62,423 nt of DNA from contig DAOVZK010000007.1 in NCBI GenBank assembly GCA_030635145.1, positions 1-62,423 of the forward strand, given 5' to 3'. The stretch comes from Planctomycetota bacterium (GTDB lineage: Bacteria; Planctomycetota; Phycisphaerae; SM23-33). Positions 39,269 through 48,416 of the stretch are shown here, piece after piece. Within the stretch, counting starts at the first letter, position 1. Every line of letters begins with the position of its first letter. The translations under genes and the position numbers were made by a program. The notes under the pieces were generated by a model, which was not told the origin of the DNA, made no database searches, and saw only the letters and a list, made by a program, of their open reading frames with translations.

Positions 39269-39916
39269 ATGGTAAAATTTACCGTCGATGGCGACTTGCG
39301 ATTTATCTCGCATCACGACACGATGCGCATGATAGAGCGTTTATCTCACCGCGCGAAACTACCATTTCGATATACTCAGGGCTTTAATCCGCGTGCGATA
39401 ATTTCGCTTCCTTCCCCGCGGCCGGTAGGTGTAGCGTCACGCGACGACCGCATGGTTATCACGCTCGACGCGCCGATGGAATCTCAAGACATCCTGCAGC
39501 AACTAAACAGCTGCACGATACCCGGGTTAAATTTTATCTCCGCCGTACCGCTGGACAAAAAACAGCCCGCAACACCAACGCAAATTGATCACGAGCTTCC
39601 GCTGACTCCGCAGGAAAGCTCAGCGGTAAAGGCAAAAGTTGATAAGCTCAATGCGAGCAACGAGTGGTTAGTCGAGCGTAATGTAAAATCGCGACGCCAG
39701 CGAGGCCGTGGCAAGAATCGCAACGACAATACCCCTCGAACAAAAAGCATAGATATACACATACGCATTAGTGACATGCGAGTTGAAAATTCAACGCTGC
39801 ATTTTTCGTGCGTACCTAAAGATGAAGTATGGGCACGCCCGGGCGAGTTGCTTGGGCTGCTGGATATACCAACCGAGGAAGGTCTTTCTCGATTGGTCAG
39901 AACAAAATTATTGTGA
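39269..39916 (+). CDS. DUF2344 (radical-SAM-linked) protein
   Basis: The 215-residue protein matches the domain that normally sits at the C-terminus of, or beside, a radical-SAM protein just ahead of RNase G: GDLRFISHHDTMRMIERLSH, RAKLPFRYTQGFNPRAIISL and SPRPVGVASRDDRMVITLDA. A basic low-complexity insert (KSRRQRGRGKNRN) lies before the last strands. The radical-SAM partner is not in the window. RNase E/G follows after 188 nt, keeping the conserved neighbourhood. The biochemical role is unknown to me. Confidence 0.8.
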   Translation: MVKFTVDGDLRFISHHDTMRMIERLSHRAKLPFRYTQGFNPRAIISLPSPRPVGVASRDDRMVITLDAPMESQDILQQLNSCTIPGLNFISAVPLDKKQPATPTQIDHELPLTPQESSAVKAKVDKLNASNEWLVERNVKSRRQRGRGKNRNDNTPRTKSIDIHIRISDMRVENSTLHFSCVPKDEVWARPGELLGLLDIPTEEGLSRLVRTKLL

Positions 39917-40104
39917 TCGGATAACAAACTTACAATCGGCCGCTAGGGCCCGACTATCCGGTGACATTGAAAATACATATCCGTTTGTTTTGCAACCCGC
40001 AAAACCGCTTCCTGCGATAACAACAATCGCGGCGGCGAGAGTTTTTGCACGCTAGTGCAAGGGGAATGCAAAATTTTCGGGCATTACAAAATTATTGGAG
40101 AACC

Positions 40105-42468
40105 ATGTCAAAATTAATGTTAATTAACAACGTGCAAGGGCATGAATGCCGCATTGCAGTCATCGAAAACAATCGCCTCGAGGAACTTTACACCGAGCGA
40201 GTCAGTGCCGCCAGCCATGTAGGAAGCATCTACAAGGGGCGGATATCAAATATCGAACCGTCGATTCAGGCGGCGTTTATCGACTTCGGCGGATCTAAAA
40301 ACGGATTCCTGCATATTTCAGATTTGCACCCGAAGTTTTTTCCCAGGAGCAAAGGTTCCACTGAGCAGGTCGGGCGAAGAAGCTCGCATCGCTCACGCCC
40401 GCCGATTCAGGAATGTCTCAAACGCGGGCAGGAAATTGTCGTGCAAATGACCAAACAGGGAATCGGCACGAAGGGCCCGACGCTGACAACGTATCTTTCG
40501 ATTCCGGGGCGGCTGGTCGTGATGATGCCCGGGATGAGCCATGTTGGTATCTCGCGAAAAATCGAAGACGAAGAAACACGCGGAAAAATTCGCAAAATTC
40601 TCGACGACCTGATCATTCCCGAAGACATGGGAATCATCGTACGGACAGCCGGCGTCGACCGCACAAAACGAGACATGCAGCGGGACGTGGCGTATCTGGA
40701 GCGACTCTGGAAGGCCGTTAATATCCGCATCGACTCGGCAAGTACCCCGTCGGAAATCTACCAGGAATCGGACCTTGTCATCCGAACAATTCGCGATGTT
40801 TTCGACTCGGATATCACAAAAATCATCTGCGACAGCGAAGACGTCGCCGTTACCGTAAAAGAATTTCTCGACGTCGCCGTACCGCGTTCCAAATGCAGCA
40901 TTGAGGTGTATCGCGGCAAGCAGGGAGTCTTCGGAGAATTCGCAGTCGAAGACGAAATTCAAAAAGTCCATGCCCGCCACGTGGATCTCAAAAAAGGCGG
41001 GTCGCTTATCATCGACCAGGCCGAAGCGTTAGTGGCGATAGACGTAAACTCGGGAAGTTTCCGCGCTGCAAACAACGCCGAAACCAACGCCCTGAAACTG
41101 AACCTCGAAGCCGCCGAAGAAATCGCCCGGCAACTCCGGCTGCGCGATATGGGCGGGGTTATCGTCATAGACTTTATCGATATGCGCGAAGAACAAAATC
41201 GCCGCAGCCTCGAACGCAAACTCAAAGACCTGCTCAAACGCGACCGGGCAAAGAGCAAAGTTTTGCGGATCAGTAATTTCGGATTAATCGAAATGACCCG
41301 CCAACGTCTCAAGCCCTCGCTGAAACAAACGCTCTTCGCACGCTGCCCGCACTGCGACGGAACGGGGCTTGCCATGTCACACGAATCCGTCGCGTTGGCG
41401 GTTCTTCGCGACCTGCAAATCGCATGTGCGGATGAAAACGTCGCAAAAATCGAAATTACGGTCTGCACGAGCGTGGCGCACCATCTTTCCAATGCCCAGC
41501 GGCACATCATCACGAACCTCGAAAACAACACCGGCAAGACCATTACCGTAACGGCCGCCGCCGAACTAAACGGCAGCGAGGTACGGATAACCTGTACGAA
41601 TCAGCGTGGTGCAAATGTTTCGTGGGACTCGCTCAAGAATAAAAAATCGAAGACCGGCGAAAAACAGTTCGTCAATGTCACATCGATACTCGAAAAGAAG
41701 AAAAGCTCCCAGGGCAGACGGGCAAACGACAGGAGCAGCGGGAATAAAAAAATCGCTGATGGCAAATCCAGCCCGATAATTACTAACGGATCGCTTACCG
41801 AAGAAGCGGAAGAATTACAGGAAGCACTAGACAAAACCACCAACGGTGACACGGAAGAACAGCCTGTCAAAAAGTCACGCCGGCGAGGCCGACGCGGTGG
41901 AAGAAATCGCCGCAGACCAACCGGCGAAACCAGCGATAAAAGTCGAGACTCCGCCGAAACCAAACCGGACTCCGAAAAAAGCGATGACAAATCTGGCAAA
42001 GAATCAGAAAAAGATTCATCGCAACAAGATCACCAACAACCCGAATCCGAAACGGATGACAAACCCGCAAAGAAAAAATCATCCCGCAGAAGATCAAGGG
42101 GGCGATCCAGCAAAACCCGCCGTGAAGAGAGCGACAAAGAATCAAGCAACGATAAAGATAAATCAGAATCCAACAACGACAAAGACCGCGACATAAACAA
42201 AACCAGAGGCCCCGCATTTCGTGATGACGCTGAGAAGAAAAAAGATTCCGGCTCATCCGGCGATGGCTTACCGGAAAGATCAGCGGTGGTATCTGAAAAC
42301 GTAGACGAATCTGGCGAACCCGTCAAAAAGAAGGCTCGCAGGAGAGGCCGGCGTGGTGGACGTAAAAATCGCAAAACCACTACCGGAGAATCGGGCAGCG
42401 ATTCGCAAAAAAGTGGTAGCGACTCAGCAAACAGCGACAACTCCGACGCAAATAAAAGCGAAGGGTAA
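40105..42468 (+). CDS. rng: Ribonuclease E/G with a disordered arginine-rich tail
   Basis: Endoribonuclease for rRNA processing and mRNA decay. I start at the ATG at 40105 (MSKLMLINNVQGHECRIAVI; 787 residues), preceded by GGAG. The S1 domain (about 36-130, with a short basic insert at 80-100) is followed by the catalytic domain with Mg-binding Asp313 (VAIDVNSG) and Asp356 (VIDFIDM) and the Zn-link Cys414/Cys417 (CPHCDGTG). From about residue 530 the tail is Ser/Asp/Lys-rich. It contains three Arg-rich patches (KKSRRRGRRGGRNRRR, KKKSSRRRSRGRSSKTRR, KKKARRRGRRGGRKNRK), likely RNA- or membrane-binding or scaffolding. Confidence 0.92.
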   Translation: MSKLMLINNVQGHECRIAVIENNRLEELYTERVSAASHVGSIYKGRISNIEPSIQAAFIDFGGSKNGFLHISDLHPKFFPRSKGSTEQVGRRSSHRSRPPIQECLKRGQEIVVQMTKQGIGTKGPTLTTYLSIPGRLVVMMPGMSHVGISRKIEDEETRGKIRKILDDLIIPEDMGIIVRTAGVDRTKRDMQRDVAYLERLWKAVNIRIDSASTPSEIYQESDLVIRTIRDVFDSDITKIICDSEDVAVTVKEFLDVAVPRSKCSIEVYRGKQGVFGEFAVEDEIQKVHARHVDLKKGGSLIIDQAEALVAIDVNSGSFRAANNAETNALKLNLEAAEEIARQLRLRDMGGVIVIDFIDMREEQNRRSLERKLKDLLKRDRAKSKVLRISNFGLIEMTRQRLKPSLKQTLFARCPHCDGTGLAMSHESVALAVLRDLQIACADENVAKIEITVCTSVAHHLSNAQRHIITNLENNTGKTITVTAAAELNGSEVRITCTNQRGANVSWDSLKNKKSKTGEKQFVNVTSILEKKKSSQGRRANDRSSGNKKIADGKSSPIITNGSLTEEAEELQEALDKTTNGDTEEQPVKKSRRRGRRGGRNRRRPTGETSDKSRDSAETKPDSEKSDDKSGKESEKDSSQQDHQQPESETDDKPAKKKSSRRRSRGRSSKTRREESDKESSNDKDKSESNNDKDRDINKTRGPAFRDDAEKKKDSGSSGDGLPERSAVVSENVDESGEPVKKKARRRGRRGGRKNRKTTTGESGSDSQKSGSDSANSDNSDANKSEG

Positions 42469-42536
42469 CTGTTAGAGCAGCTAACGATTGACGGTGCCAA
42501 CCCGGCCGACTTGTCAAAACAGATCGGCTTGCTAAT

Positions 42537-43691
42537 TTACAGCGAGCCTGTCAGCAGAAAGTTCCAGTTTACCTTGGCGGTAGCCTTTTTCGCACCGGAC
42601 ACAAACGTCACCTTGTTGCAGCCGAAGTCTACCTTGTCAACTTTCCCGAATCCCTTTGGTGTTCGCACGACACCCTGAATTACGTCAACCTCGGTCGGTT
42701 GTTCGGGGGAAAGTTTTACTGCCGTCTGAATTCCGTCGCGTGTTAACAGGTTTGGTTTGATGCTGTCGGCCAGGCCGTTGGCGAAATAGCTGCAGGTATT
42801 TTCCAGCCCGAGGCAGGCACCTCTGCCCAGCCACGGATCGCCCCACCGCGAGTGATTGTACATCCAGAAAACTGTCGCCGGAAGAACGGTCGGATCTTTC
42901 AACGCATACCACAAATAACCGTCGGCGGTATATGAGGCGGCGATCCATGCGGGGGTCTTGGCGGGCTTTTGGTATATCTGCAAAACATCGCCATACCCGT
43001 AACGCGTCGGAAACTTCGAGCAATCTGTAAACGCCGGTTTCTTATAGATCGTAGGCACGCGTGAAAGATTTGTGAATTTTTCGCAGTTCGCGAGCGCGTT
43101 GTATTCACCATCCGCAGCTGCGGCGGCAAGATCCACAGGAGCCGTTCGCCCGAAATGAATCGGGCTGCTGGAAACGAGCAAACTTTCCGGTTTGTCTTCG
43201 GGCACAGCAATTGTGTGATGATATCCCAGCGGTGCCGCGCCGCTGAATCCGCGGAGCACGTGGGTTTGATAAACGGCCGAATGCCCATCGACAATCATGG
43301 TCAGTTTATCGATTTTGCCTTTGGCGATGCGGGTGTTCATCGACAGTTTCAGCTTGGTGATGTTGTCGTTTTTGTCCACCGAGCGAAAGGTCCATTTTTT
43401 GACGGCGGATTCTCCATGAACGGGGTATTTTTTTCCGTCGATCTCGTCGGAGTTAGCTCCAAACGGCATACAGAAAAAATCGCCGCGAAGCGGTTTGAGC
43501 ACAGCTGCGGGCAATCTTTTATTTTCATTCGCCCACGGTGCGATCCAGTACGGCTGAATTTCTTTAGCGCTGCCGGGAAAAAACGTCACTGGCGCGAGAT
43601 GTCCACCGAGTTGCGTGATAGCCACCTCGACGCTGTCGTTGCTGATTATCCATGAAGGCTGACTTGCGATGGTTTTGACTTTAGGTTTCAC
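42537..43691 (-). CDS. Galactose-mutarotase-like (aldose 1-epimerase fold) protein
   Basis: I assign the fold, not the reaction. The 384-residue protein has no signal peptide. It opens with beta-strands typical of mutarotase-like proteins (WIISNDSVEVAITQLGGHLA) and has a central VHGESAVKKW His-Gly motif. It continues with a long beta-rich body and aromatic patches (YTADGYLWYALKDP, MYNHSRWGDPWLGRGACLG). It is convergent with rng and divergent from ruvC, and stands alone. A DUF4432-like or related sugar-binding protein is possible. Confidence 0.5.
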   Translation of the reverse strand: MKPKVKTIASQPSWIISNDSVEVAITQLGGHLAPVTFFPGSAKEIQPYWIAPWANENKRLPAAVLKPLRGDFFCMPFGANSDEIDGKKYPVHGESAVKKWTFRSVDKNDNITKLKLSMNTRIAKGKIDKLTMIVDGHSAVYQTHVLRGFSGAAPLGYHHTIAVPEDKPESLLVSSSPIHFGRTAPVDLAAAAADGEYNALANCEKFTNLSRVPTIYKKPAFTDCSKFPTRYGYGDVLQIYQKPAKTPAWIAASYTADGYLWYALKDPTVLPATVFWMYNHSRWGDPWLGRGACLGLENTCSYFANGLADSIKPNLLTRDGIQTAVKLSPEQPTEVDVIQGVVRTPKGFGKVDKVDFGCNKVTFVSGAKKATAKVNWNFLLTGSL

Positions 43692-43950
43692 GGTGCATTC
43701 TCCCTATCTGAATCAATTTGTTGTTCGCGGGTCCGGGTATCGATAAAACTCTTAGCCGAAAAGCATAACCGCCCGCCGAAGAAAAATCATACGAATTTGT
43801 GAAAACTTTCCAGCGTCAGGGAACTTTCTGTTTTTTTGAACTTCCGTGAGCAAAGTGCAGAATAATCTGGGTTTGCGGGGAATTGTATCCTTTACGCAAG
43901 CGAGCGTTTATATGAGAATGGTAGCAACACAAGGAGCACCGCCCAGAGCT

Positions 43951-44451
43951 ATGCAAAAATCAGCTGTGAGAAAAATCAGAGTTTTGGGAATCGATCCGGG
44001 ATTGAACATCACCGGTTACGGAGCCATCGCTGTTTGTGGGTCGGGAGATCCGGAGATAATCGAAGCCGGTGCGTTTCGCATGGATCCAAAGGCTCCGCTC
44101 GCTGAACGGATTTCGCAAATTTACGATGACCTCACTGAGCTGCTTGCGGAAGTCAAGCCCGACGTCATTGCCGTCGAACAGCTGTACTCGCACTACAAAC
44201 ATCCGCGAACGAGTATCCTGATGGGTCACGCGCGGGGCGTGATTCTGCTGGCGGCTGAGCAGGCTGGAATCAGCGTCCAAAGCCTCGCCGCCACAAAGGT
44301 CAAGAAAAGTATCACCGGCAACGGCATGGCTACGAAGCGACAAATGCAGTTGGCAATCCAAAGCGTATGCAAACTCACCGAAATTCCTGAACCACCCGAC
44401 GTCGCCGACGCACTTGCCATTGCCCTCTGCGCCGGACGAACCATAAAGTAA
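43951..44451 (+). CDS. ruvC: Crossover junction endodeoxyribonuclease RuvC
   Basis: Resolves Holliday junctions with RuvA and RuvB. From the ATG at 43951 the 166 residues contain all four acidic catalytic positions: Asp15 (GIDPGLNITGYG), Glu76 (VIAVEQLY), Asp150 and Asp153 (PPDVADALAIAL). Earlier in-frame starts (43912, 43918) cannot be excluded, but add residues without homology; AGGAG lies 13 nt before the chosen start. A membrane protein gene and ruvA follow. Confidence 0.92.
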   Translation: MQKSAVRKIRVLGIDPGLNITGYGAIAVCGSGDPEIIEAGAFRMDPKAPLAERISQIYDDLTELLAEVKPDVIAVEQLYSHYKHPRTSILMGHARGVILLAAEQAGISVQSLAATKVKKSITGNGMATKRQMQLAIQSVCKLTEIPEPPDVADALAIALCAGRTIK

Positions 44452-44475
44452 ACCGACGCCACAACGGAGCACGAT

Positions 44476-45159
44476 ATGCTTGATACGTTCTGGAATTTTT
44501 TAATCAACACAAACACCGGGCTTGCGGTACGGATACTTGCGGGGGTGTGCATTTTTGCCGTACTTGCCGCCGTGGACTATTACAAATATCGCAAATCTGC
44601 AACGCGATGGAAAGAGTATCTGTTTCTCCTCGCCGCCGTTTGCATTGCAATGCTATACGGAATCGCAAACAATATGATCACCAGTTCAATCAGCTGGGAA
44701 TATTTCTACTACGGCAAGGAGCTTCAAACCGCCCTCGGAGAGCAAACCCCACCTGACGTGGCAACGTTGCGATTTGAGGCGGGAAAAATCGGAATGATGG
44801 CAACATGGACGGTCGGATTGTTGCTGGGCGTTGCGGTGCTGATCGTAAACAACCCGTGCAAAAATCTCCCACGGTTGAGCTATCGCAAATTGTATTGGCT
44901 ATTGCCGATTCCCATCGCAAGTGCGGTGTTGTTCGGAGCGGTGTTCGGAATTCTCGGTTATTCCGGCTGGTTGAATTCGTTCGCTTCGGATATCCAGGGA
45001 ATTTGGGATGACAATCTCTGGCGGCCGAGATGTTTTGCCGCTGCCTGGGGCGTGCATCTGGGCGGATATATCGGTGGCATAGTTGGAGCGATAATCGCAA
45101 TCGCCATCATTATTCGCAAGCGATTTGGGAAACGAAAAGCACTTTCATCGGCAGAGTAG
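44476..45159 (+). CDS. Multi-spanning membrane protein between ruvC and ruvA
   Basis: I do not recognise the family. The 227-residue protein has about five hydrophobic segments (roughly 17-35, 48-66, 105-124, 140-160 and 190-213). A Trp/Tyr-rich loop follows the second (SWEYFYYGKELQTALGEQTP), and the C-terminus is basic (RKRFGKRKALSSAE). It starts 24 nt after ruvC and ends 49 nt before ruvA, so it is probably co-transcribed with the recombination genes. A functional link is not shown. Confidence 0.75.
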   Translation: MLDTFWNFLINTNTGLAVRILAGVCIFAVLAAVDYYKYRKSATRWKEYLFLLAAVCIAMLYGIANNMITSSISWEYFYYGKELQTALGEQTPPDVATLRFEAGKIGMMATWTVGLLLGVAVLIVNNPCKNLPRLSYRKLYWLLPIPIASAVLFGAVFGILGYSGWLNSFASDIQGIWDDNLWRPRCFAAAWGVHLGGYIGGIVGAIIAIAIIIRKRFGKRKALSSAE

Positions 45160-45208
45160 CAAAAAACATCTTTCACATTGGGTGCAATTTGTGTAATTGT
45201 GGTGCCAT

Positions 45209-45838
45209 ATGATAGCAAGAATAACAGGACGTCTGGAAGAAATCACAACTTCGTCGGTACTGATCGACACCGGGGATGGATTGTGGTACGAAGTTTTGAT
45301 CCCGGTGAGCGACATCGACCGCCTAAGCGCCAAGCTCGGCAGTGATATCATTCTGCACACCATTCACCACATTGAGGGCGATCCGTCTCGCGGACAGGTA
45401 ATTCCGCGGCTGATCGGATTCTTGTCCGAAGCCGACCGCGAATTCTTCAAGGCCTTCACAAAAGTCAAGGGTATCGGGGCGCGGAAGGCGCTTCGTGCGC
45501 TAGCCAGGCCGGCCGCCGAAATCGCCGCCGCTATCGAAAACAAAGACGACAAGATGCTCGTTTCGCTTCCGGAAATCGGCAAGCGGACAGCCGAGCAAAT
45601 CATAGCTGAACTTCACGGAAAACTAGCCAAATTCGCCGGTGACCTTTCGGCGGGGGCATCCGCAAAATCGCAGCTGCCCGAACCTGCCCTCGAAGCTATC
45701 TCCGCACTCGTCCAGCTGGGGGAAAAACACACCGACGCATCAGCCCTAGTCGAGCGGGTATTGGCGGTGGCCCCGGAGCTTCAGTCGGCCGAAGAAATCA
45801 TCCAGCAAGTCTACAAACTCAAGGCCGGGAACGTATAA
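45209..45838 (+). CDS. ruvA: Holliday junction branch migration protein RuvA
   Basis: Binds four-way junctions as a tetramer and loads RuvB. I use the ATG at 45209 (MIARITGRLEEITTSSVLID; 209 residues). Domain I is an OB fold. Domain II has two helix-hairpin-helix motifs (FTKVKGIGARKALRALA, LVSLPEIGKRTAEQIIAEL). Domain III is the RuvB-binding bundle (EEIIQQVYKLKAG). ruvB is not adjacent: the next gene is on the other strand, 6 nt away. Confidence 0.93.
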   Translation: MIARITGRLEEITTSSVLIDTGDGLWYEVLIPVSDIDRLSAKLGSDIILHTIHHIEGDPSRGQVIPRLIGFLSEADREFFKAFTKVKGIGARKALRALARPAAEIAAAIENKDDKMLVSLPEIGKRTAEQIIAELHGKLAKFAGDLSAGASAKSQLPEPALEAISALVQLGEKHTDASALVERVLAVAPELQSAEEIIQQVYKLKAGNV

Positions 45839-45844
45839 ACGTTT

Positions 45845-47053
45845 CTACAGCCCGCTGTTTTGCAGGCACAATTGCACTTGCGATTTCATCCGCATATTTG
45901 TGGCAAACTGGAAAATTATCGTCGCACACACAAACCCGGCAACAACGTAATAGGGTATCGCCACACCGTAATGCCCGCCGATTTGCCCCGCGGCCACCGG
46001 CCCGCAAACACCTGCGATTCCGACGATGACTTCATTGATGGAAATATTTCGAGGAGCATTTTCCGGATGCACAAGCGCGTGGAATACGAAGTAGAAGAAA
46101 AACGATCCGGAGTAGACCCCGATGCAGGCAGCTGCGAGGAAAAAACACCATACGTTATTTCCCAACCCCATCAGAACAAGACCTGCAATTCCGAATAATC
46201 CGAACAGCACCGGTTTTAACGGAAGATACATCCAACGCCTGCTGAAAATCAGCCCCAACCCCACAAATCCCTGCATGGCATACATCGTGGCGATTATCAT
46301 TCCCTGCTGCTCAGTAGTTATAACAAACCGCTTGCCCTGTTCGGGAAAAGTCGCAAAAACTATCTGCACGACAGCACAGCAAACACCTCCGCAAATCCAG
46401 CCCAACCAGGTGAGGTCGGGGAATTTTGAAAACTTATCGATCAATCGCGGGGCCGTCTTTTTCGCAGCGGCGATATCGGCGGGGTCTTCGTGAGGGGTAT
46501 GCTCGGCGTGATGTTTCAGCATCCATATTCCAAACGCCGCCGCCAAAGCGAACACCACATTTATGCGGTAGCACCACTCCCATCCTAAATGTCCGTAGAT
46601 GAACCCGGCAATGAACGGCCCGGCCGCGATTCCAAGACTCCACGATAGCGTATAAAGCGAAATTGAACGGACAAGATTGGGCGCACCTCCGTGCCCATGT
46701 TCCACCTGCTTCATGAATATCTGGAACGGTAAGAAGAAAAGCGACGTGGACACCGCCATGCCCAAAACCAAGGCAAACATTCCAATGAAGTTGTCACAAA
46801 GCGAAAAACCAAATGAAATCACGCCCAGGAACAAACACCCGGTGAGTACGAATCTTGCGCAATTGTGAGAGTTCACGATTCGACCCAAAATCAAGCTGGC
46901 AACCACGTACGTCCCCGCCCAGGCCGGGATAACCGCGGTCAATATCCATAAAGGCGCCCCAGATGCAACGAGACGCTGCCCACACACAAAAATTACCGAC
47001 CCGAGAACCATATCGATAAGGGCCGGGAAAAGATATATCAGAAATCTCGTCAT
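45845..47053 (-). CDS. Major facilitator superfamily transporter
   Basis: Twelve hydrophobic segments in two halves around a central charged loop (HHAEHTPHEDPADIAAAKKT) give the MFS layout; 402 residues from the ATG at 47053, with GGAG 6 nt upstream. The loop between helices 2 and 3 has a weak MFS signature (LILGRIVNSHNCARF), and proline/glycine-rich helices follow (IAAGPFIAGFIYGHLGWEW). The substrate cannot be inferred; drug or small-metabolite efflux is the commonest role of this type. It is convergent with ruvA. Confidence 0.85.
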   Translation of the reverse strand: MTRFLIYLFPALIDMVLGSVIFVCGQRLVASGAPLWILTAVIPAWAGTYVVASLILGRIVNSHNCARFVLTGCLFLGVISFGFSLCDNFIGMFALVLGMAVSTSLFFLPFQIFMKQVEHGHGGAPNLVRSISLYTLSWSLGIAAGPFIAGFIYGHLGWEWCYRINVVFALAAAFGIWMLKHHAEHTPHEDPADIAAAKKTAPRLIDKFSKFPDLTWLGWICGGVCCAVVQIVFATFPEQGKRFVITTEQQGMIIATMYAMQGFVGLGLIFSRRWMYLPLKPVLFGLFGIAGLVLMGLGNNVWCFFLAAACIGVYSGSFFFYFVFHALVHPENAPRNISINEVIVGIAGVCGPVAAGQIGGHYGVAIPYYVVAGFVCATIIFQFATNMRMKSQVQLCLQNSGL

Positions 47054-47275
47054 CACTAACTCCAAGGGAAACTACCATCAGTCGCCAGTTATCAAACATC
47101 AAAGTTCGACAGCTGGGCGATGCTATCAGAAAATTCTGAAATGGAAACCTCATTTTTAAGGAAACTGCGTTTATTTTCGAGAACCTCTTAAAGGTCGTGC
47201 GATTCTGCTGTCGGTGCACCGGATGATTTGACGATAATAGTCCCAGTACCCTGGGTCGATTTAAGGAGAAATCAA

Positions 47276-47575
47276 TTGGCTGACAGCAGACGTGAAAAAT
47301 TTCATCTTGTTATCGTAATGGCTTTGGTTGGGTTGGCGAGTATCGTGCTTTGGGAAGTCGCAAAAACATCCCAGCAAAACGCCTACGCGAATCAGAAAGA
47401 GCTGATCGTTCTTGATGCCGGCAAGCAGCGCAGAGAGCTGATTACCGAACAGCAAAACACCAACAAAAAGCTCGACAAACTCATCAAAGTGATGACCAGC
47501 GGCGACGCAAAATTCATGCTGGTTCTCAACGAAAAGCCCAAGGCCACCAAAACCAGATCCGGGCGGGTCAGGTAA
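47276..47575 (+). CDS. Small single-span membrane protein, unknown
   Basis: I choose the TTG start at 47276 because AAGGAG lies exactly 7 nt upstream; the 99-residue product begins (M)ADSRREKFHLVIVMALVG. One membrane segment (about 9-26) is followed by a polar, probably helical stretch (ELIVLDAGKQRRELITEQQN, KKLDKLIKVM) and a basic end. It would lie mostly on one side of the membrane. Family unknown. It is divergent from the MFS gene and 70 nt before a metallophosphoesterase. Confidence 0.6.
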   Translation: MADSRREKFHLVIVMALVGLASIVLWEVAKTSQQNAYANQKELIVLDAGKQRRELITEQQNTNKKLDKLIKVMTSGDAKFMLVLNEKPKATKTRSGRVR

Positions 47576-47645
47576 CACGTAAGAAAATTCGCGGCGGCGG
47601 GATTTTTTGTTGCAGGACATCCTCCCCAAACCGATGATTGAGTAG

Positions 47646-48344
47646 ATGGAGTCTGGTTATGTCATTTCGGATCTGCACATGTTCACCCAGCGGACTGTTG
47701 CGCCTTCATATCAGGACGCAATTAACCGCGCCGCCGGTGAGGCAGACTTTTTTGTACTCAACGGGGACGTATTCGATTTTCGCTGGACGACTCTAAACGA
47801 TGCCGAGCATACGGCGTGCGTGGCGGTCGAATGGTTAGAGTCGCTGGCAAAGGCCTCGCCGAACTGCCGCTTTTTCTACATAATGGGCAATCATGACGGG
47901 CTTGATTTTTTCGCCGAGCATCTCAAAACGACCGCCGAGAGAATCGAAAACTTCGAATGGCACTCCTCGCATTTGCGGATCGGATCGAGCCTGTTTTTTC
48001 ACGGCGACTTACCGCTCGGTATCGGCCGACCTGATGCATTCGAACGCACACTGCTGCCTATCGAACGCAAAAAAGGAAAGCTCGCGAACTTCGCGTACCA
48101 CCTGTTCATCGAGTCGCGGCTGCACCGACTGACCGCTCATTTTCACAGTGCCCAACGATGTGCAAAACGAATACACGCCGCCATGAAACAAGACGCCACC
48201 GGATTAACTGAAGGAATTACGGACGTATACTTCGGGCATATTCATCACACGTTTACCGATTTTAAGTACAACGGGTTTACGTTTCACAACACGGGGTCGG
48301 CGATACGGCACCTCAAATGCAACCTGCTGCAGGTTCGGCCTTGA
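47646..48344 (+). CDS. Calcineurin-like metallophosphoesterase
   Basis: Two-metal phosphoesterase. The 232-residue protein has all five blocks: Asp9-x-His11 (ISDLHMF), LNGDVFDFR, MGNHDG, FFHGD and GHIHHTF. The size and the block layout resemble UDP-2,3-diacylglucosamine pyrophosphatase-type (LpxH-like) enzymes, but the substrate-defining helices are not clear enough to call that. The start has no strong ribosome-binding site. Confidence 0.85.
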   Translation: MESGYVISDLHMFTQRTVAPSYQDAINRAAGEADFFVLNGDVFDFRWTTLNDAEHTACVAVEWLESLAKASPNCRFFYIMGNHDGLDFFAEHLKTTAERIENFEWHSSHLRIGSSLFFHGDLPLGIGRPDAFERTLLPIERKKGKLANFAYHLFIESRLHRLTAHFHSAQRCAKRIHAAMKQDATGLTEGITDVYFGHIHHTFTDFKYNGFTFHNTGSAIRHLKCNLLQVRP

Positions 48345-48416
48345 TCCAAACCATCAAGCAATTGAGTACACCCCCTCAGAATTTGTCTACTCTTACTGAC
48401 TTCTGACAACTGACAA

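Noticed and set aside
40045-40104. Upstream start of RNase E/G adding 20 residues
   Set aside because: No ribosome-binding site and no homology before MSKLMLINN; GGAG sits directly before the ATG at 40105.
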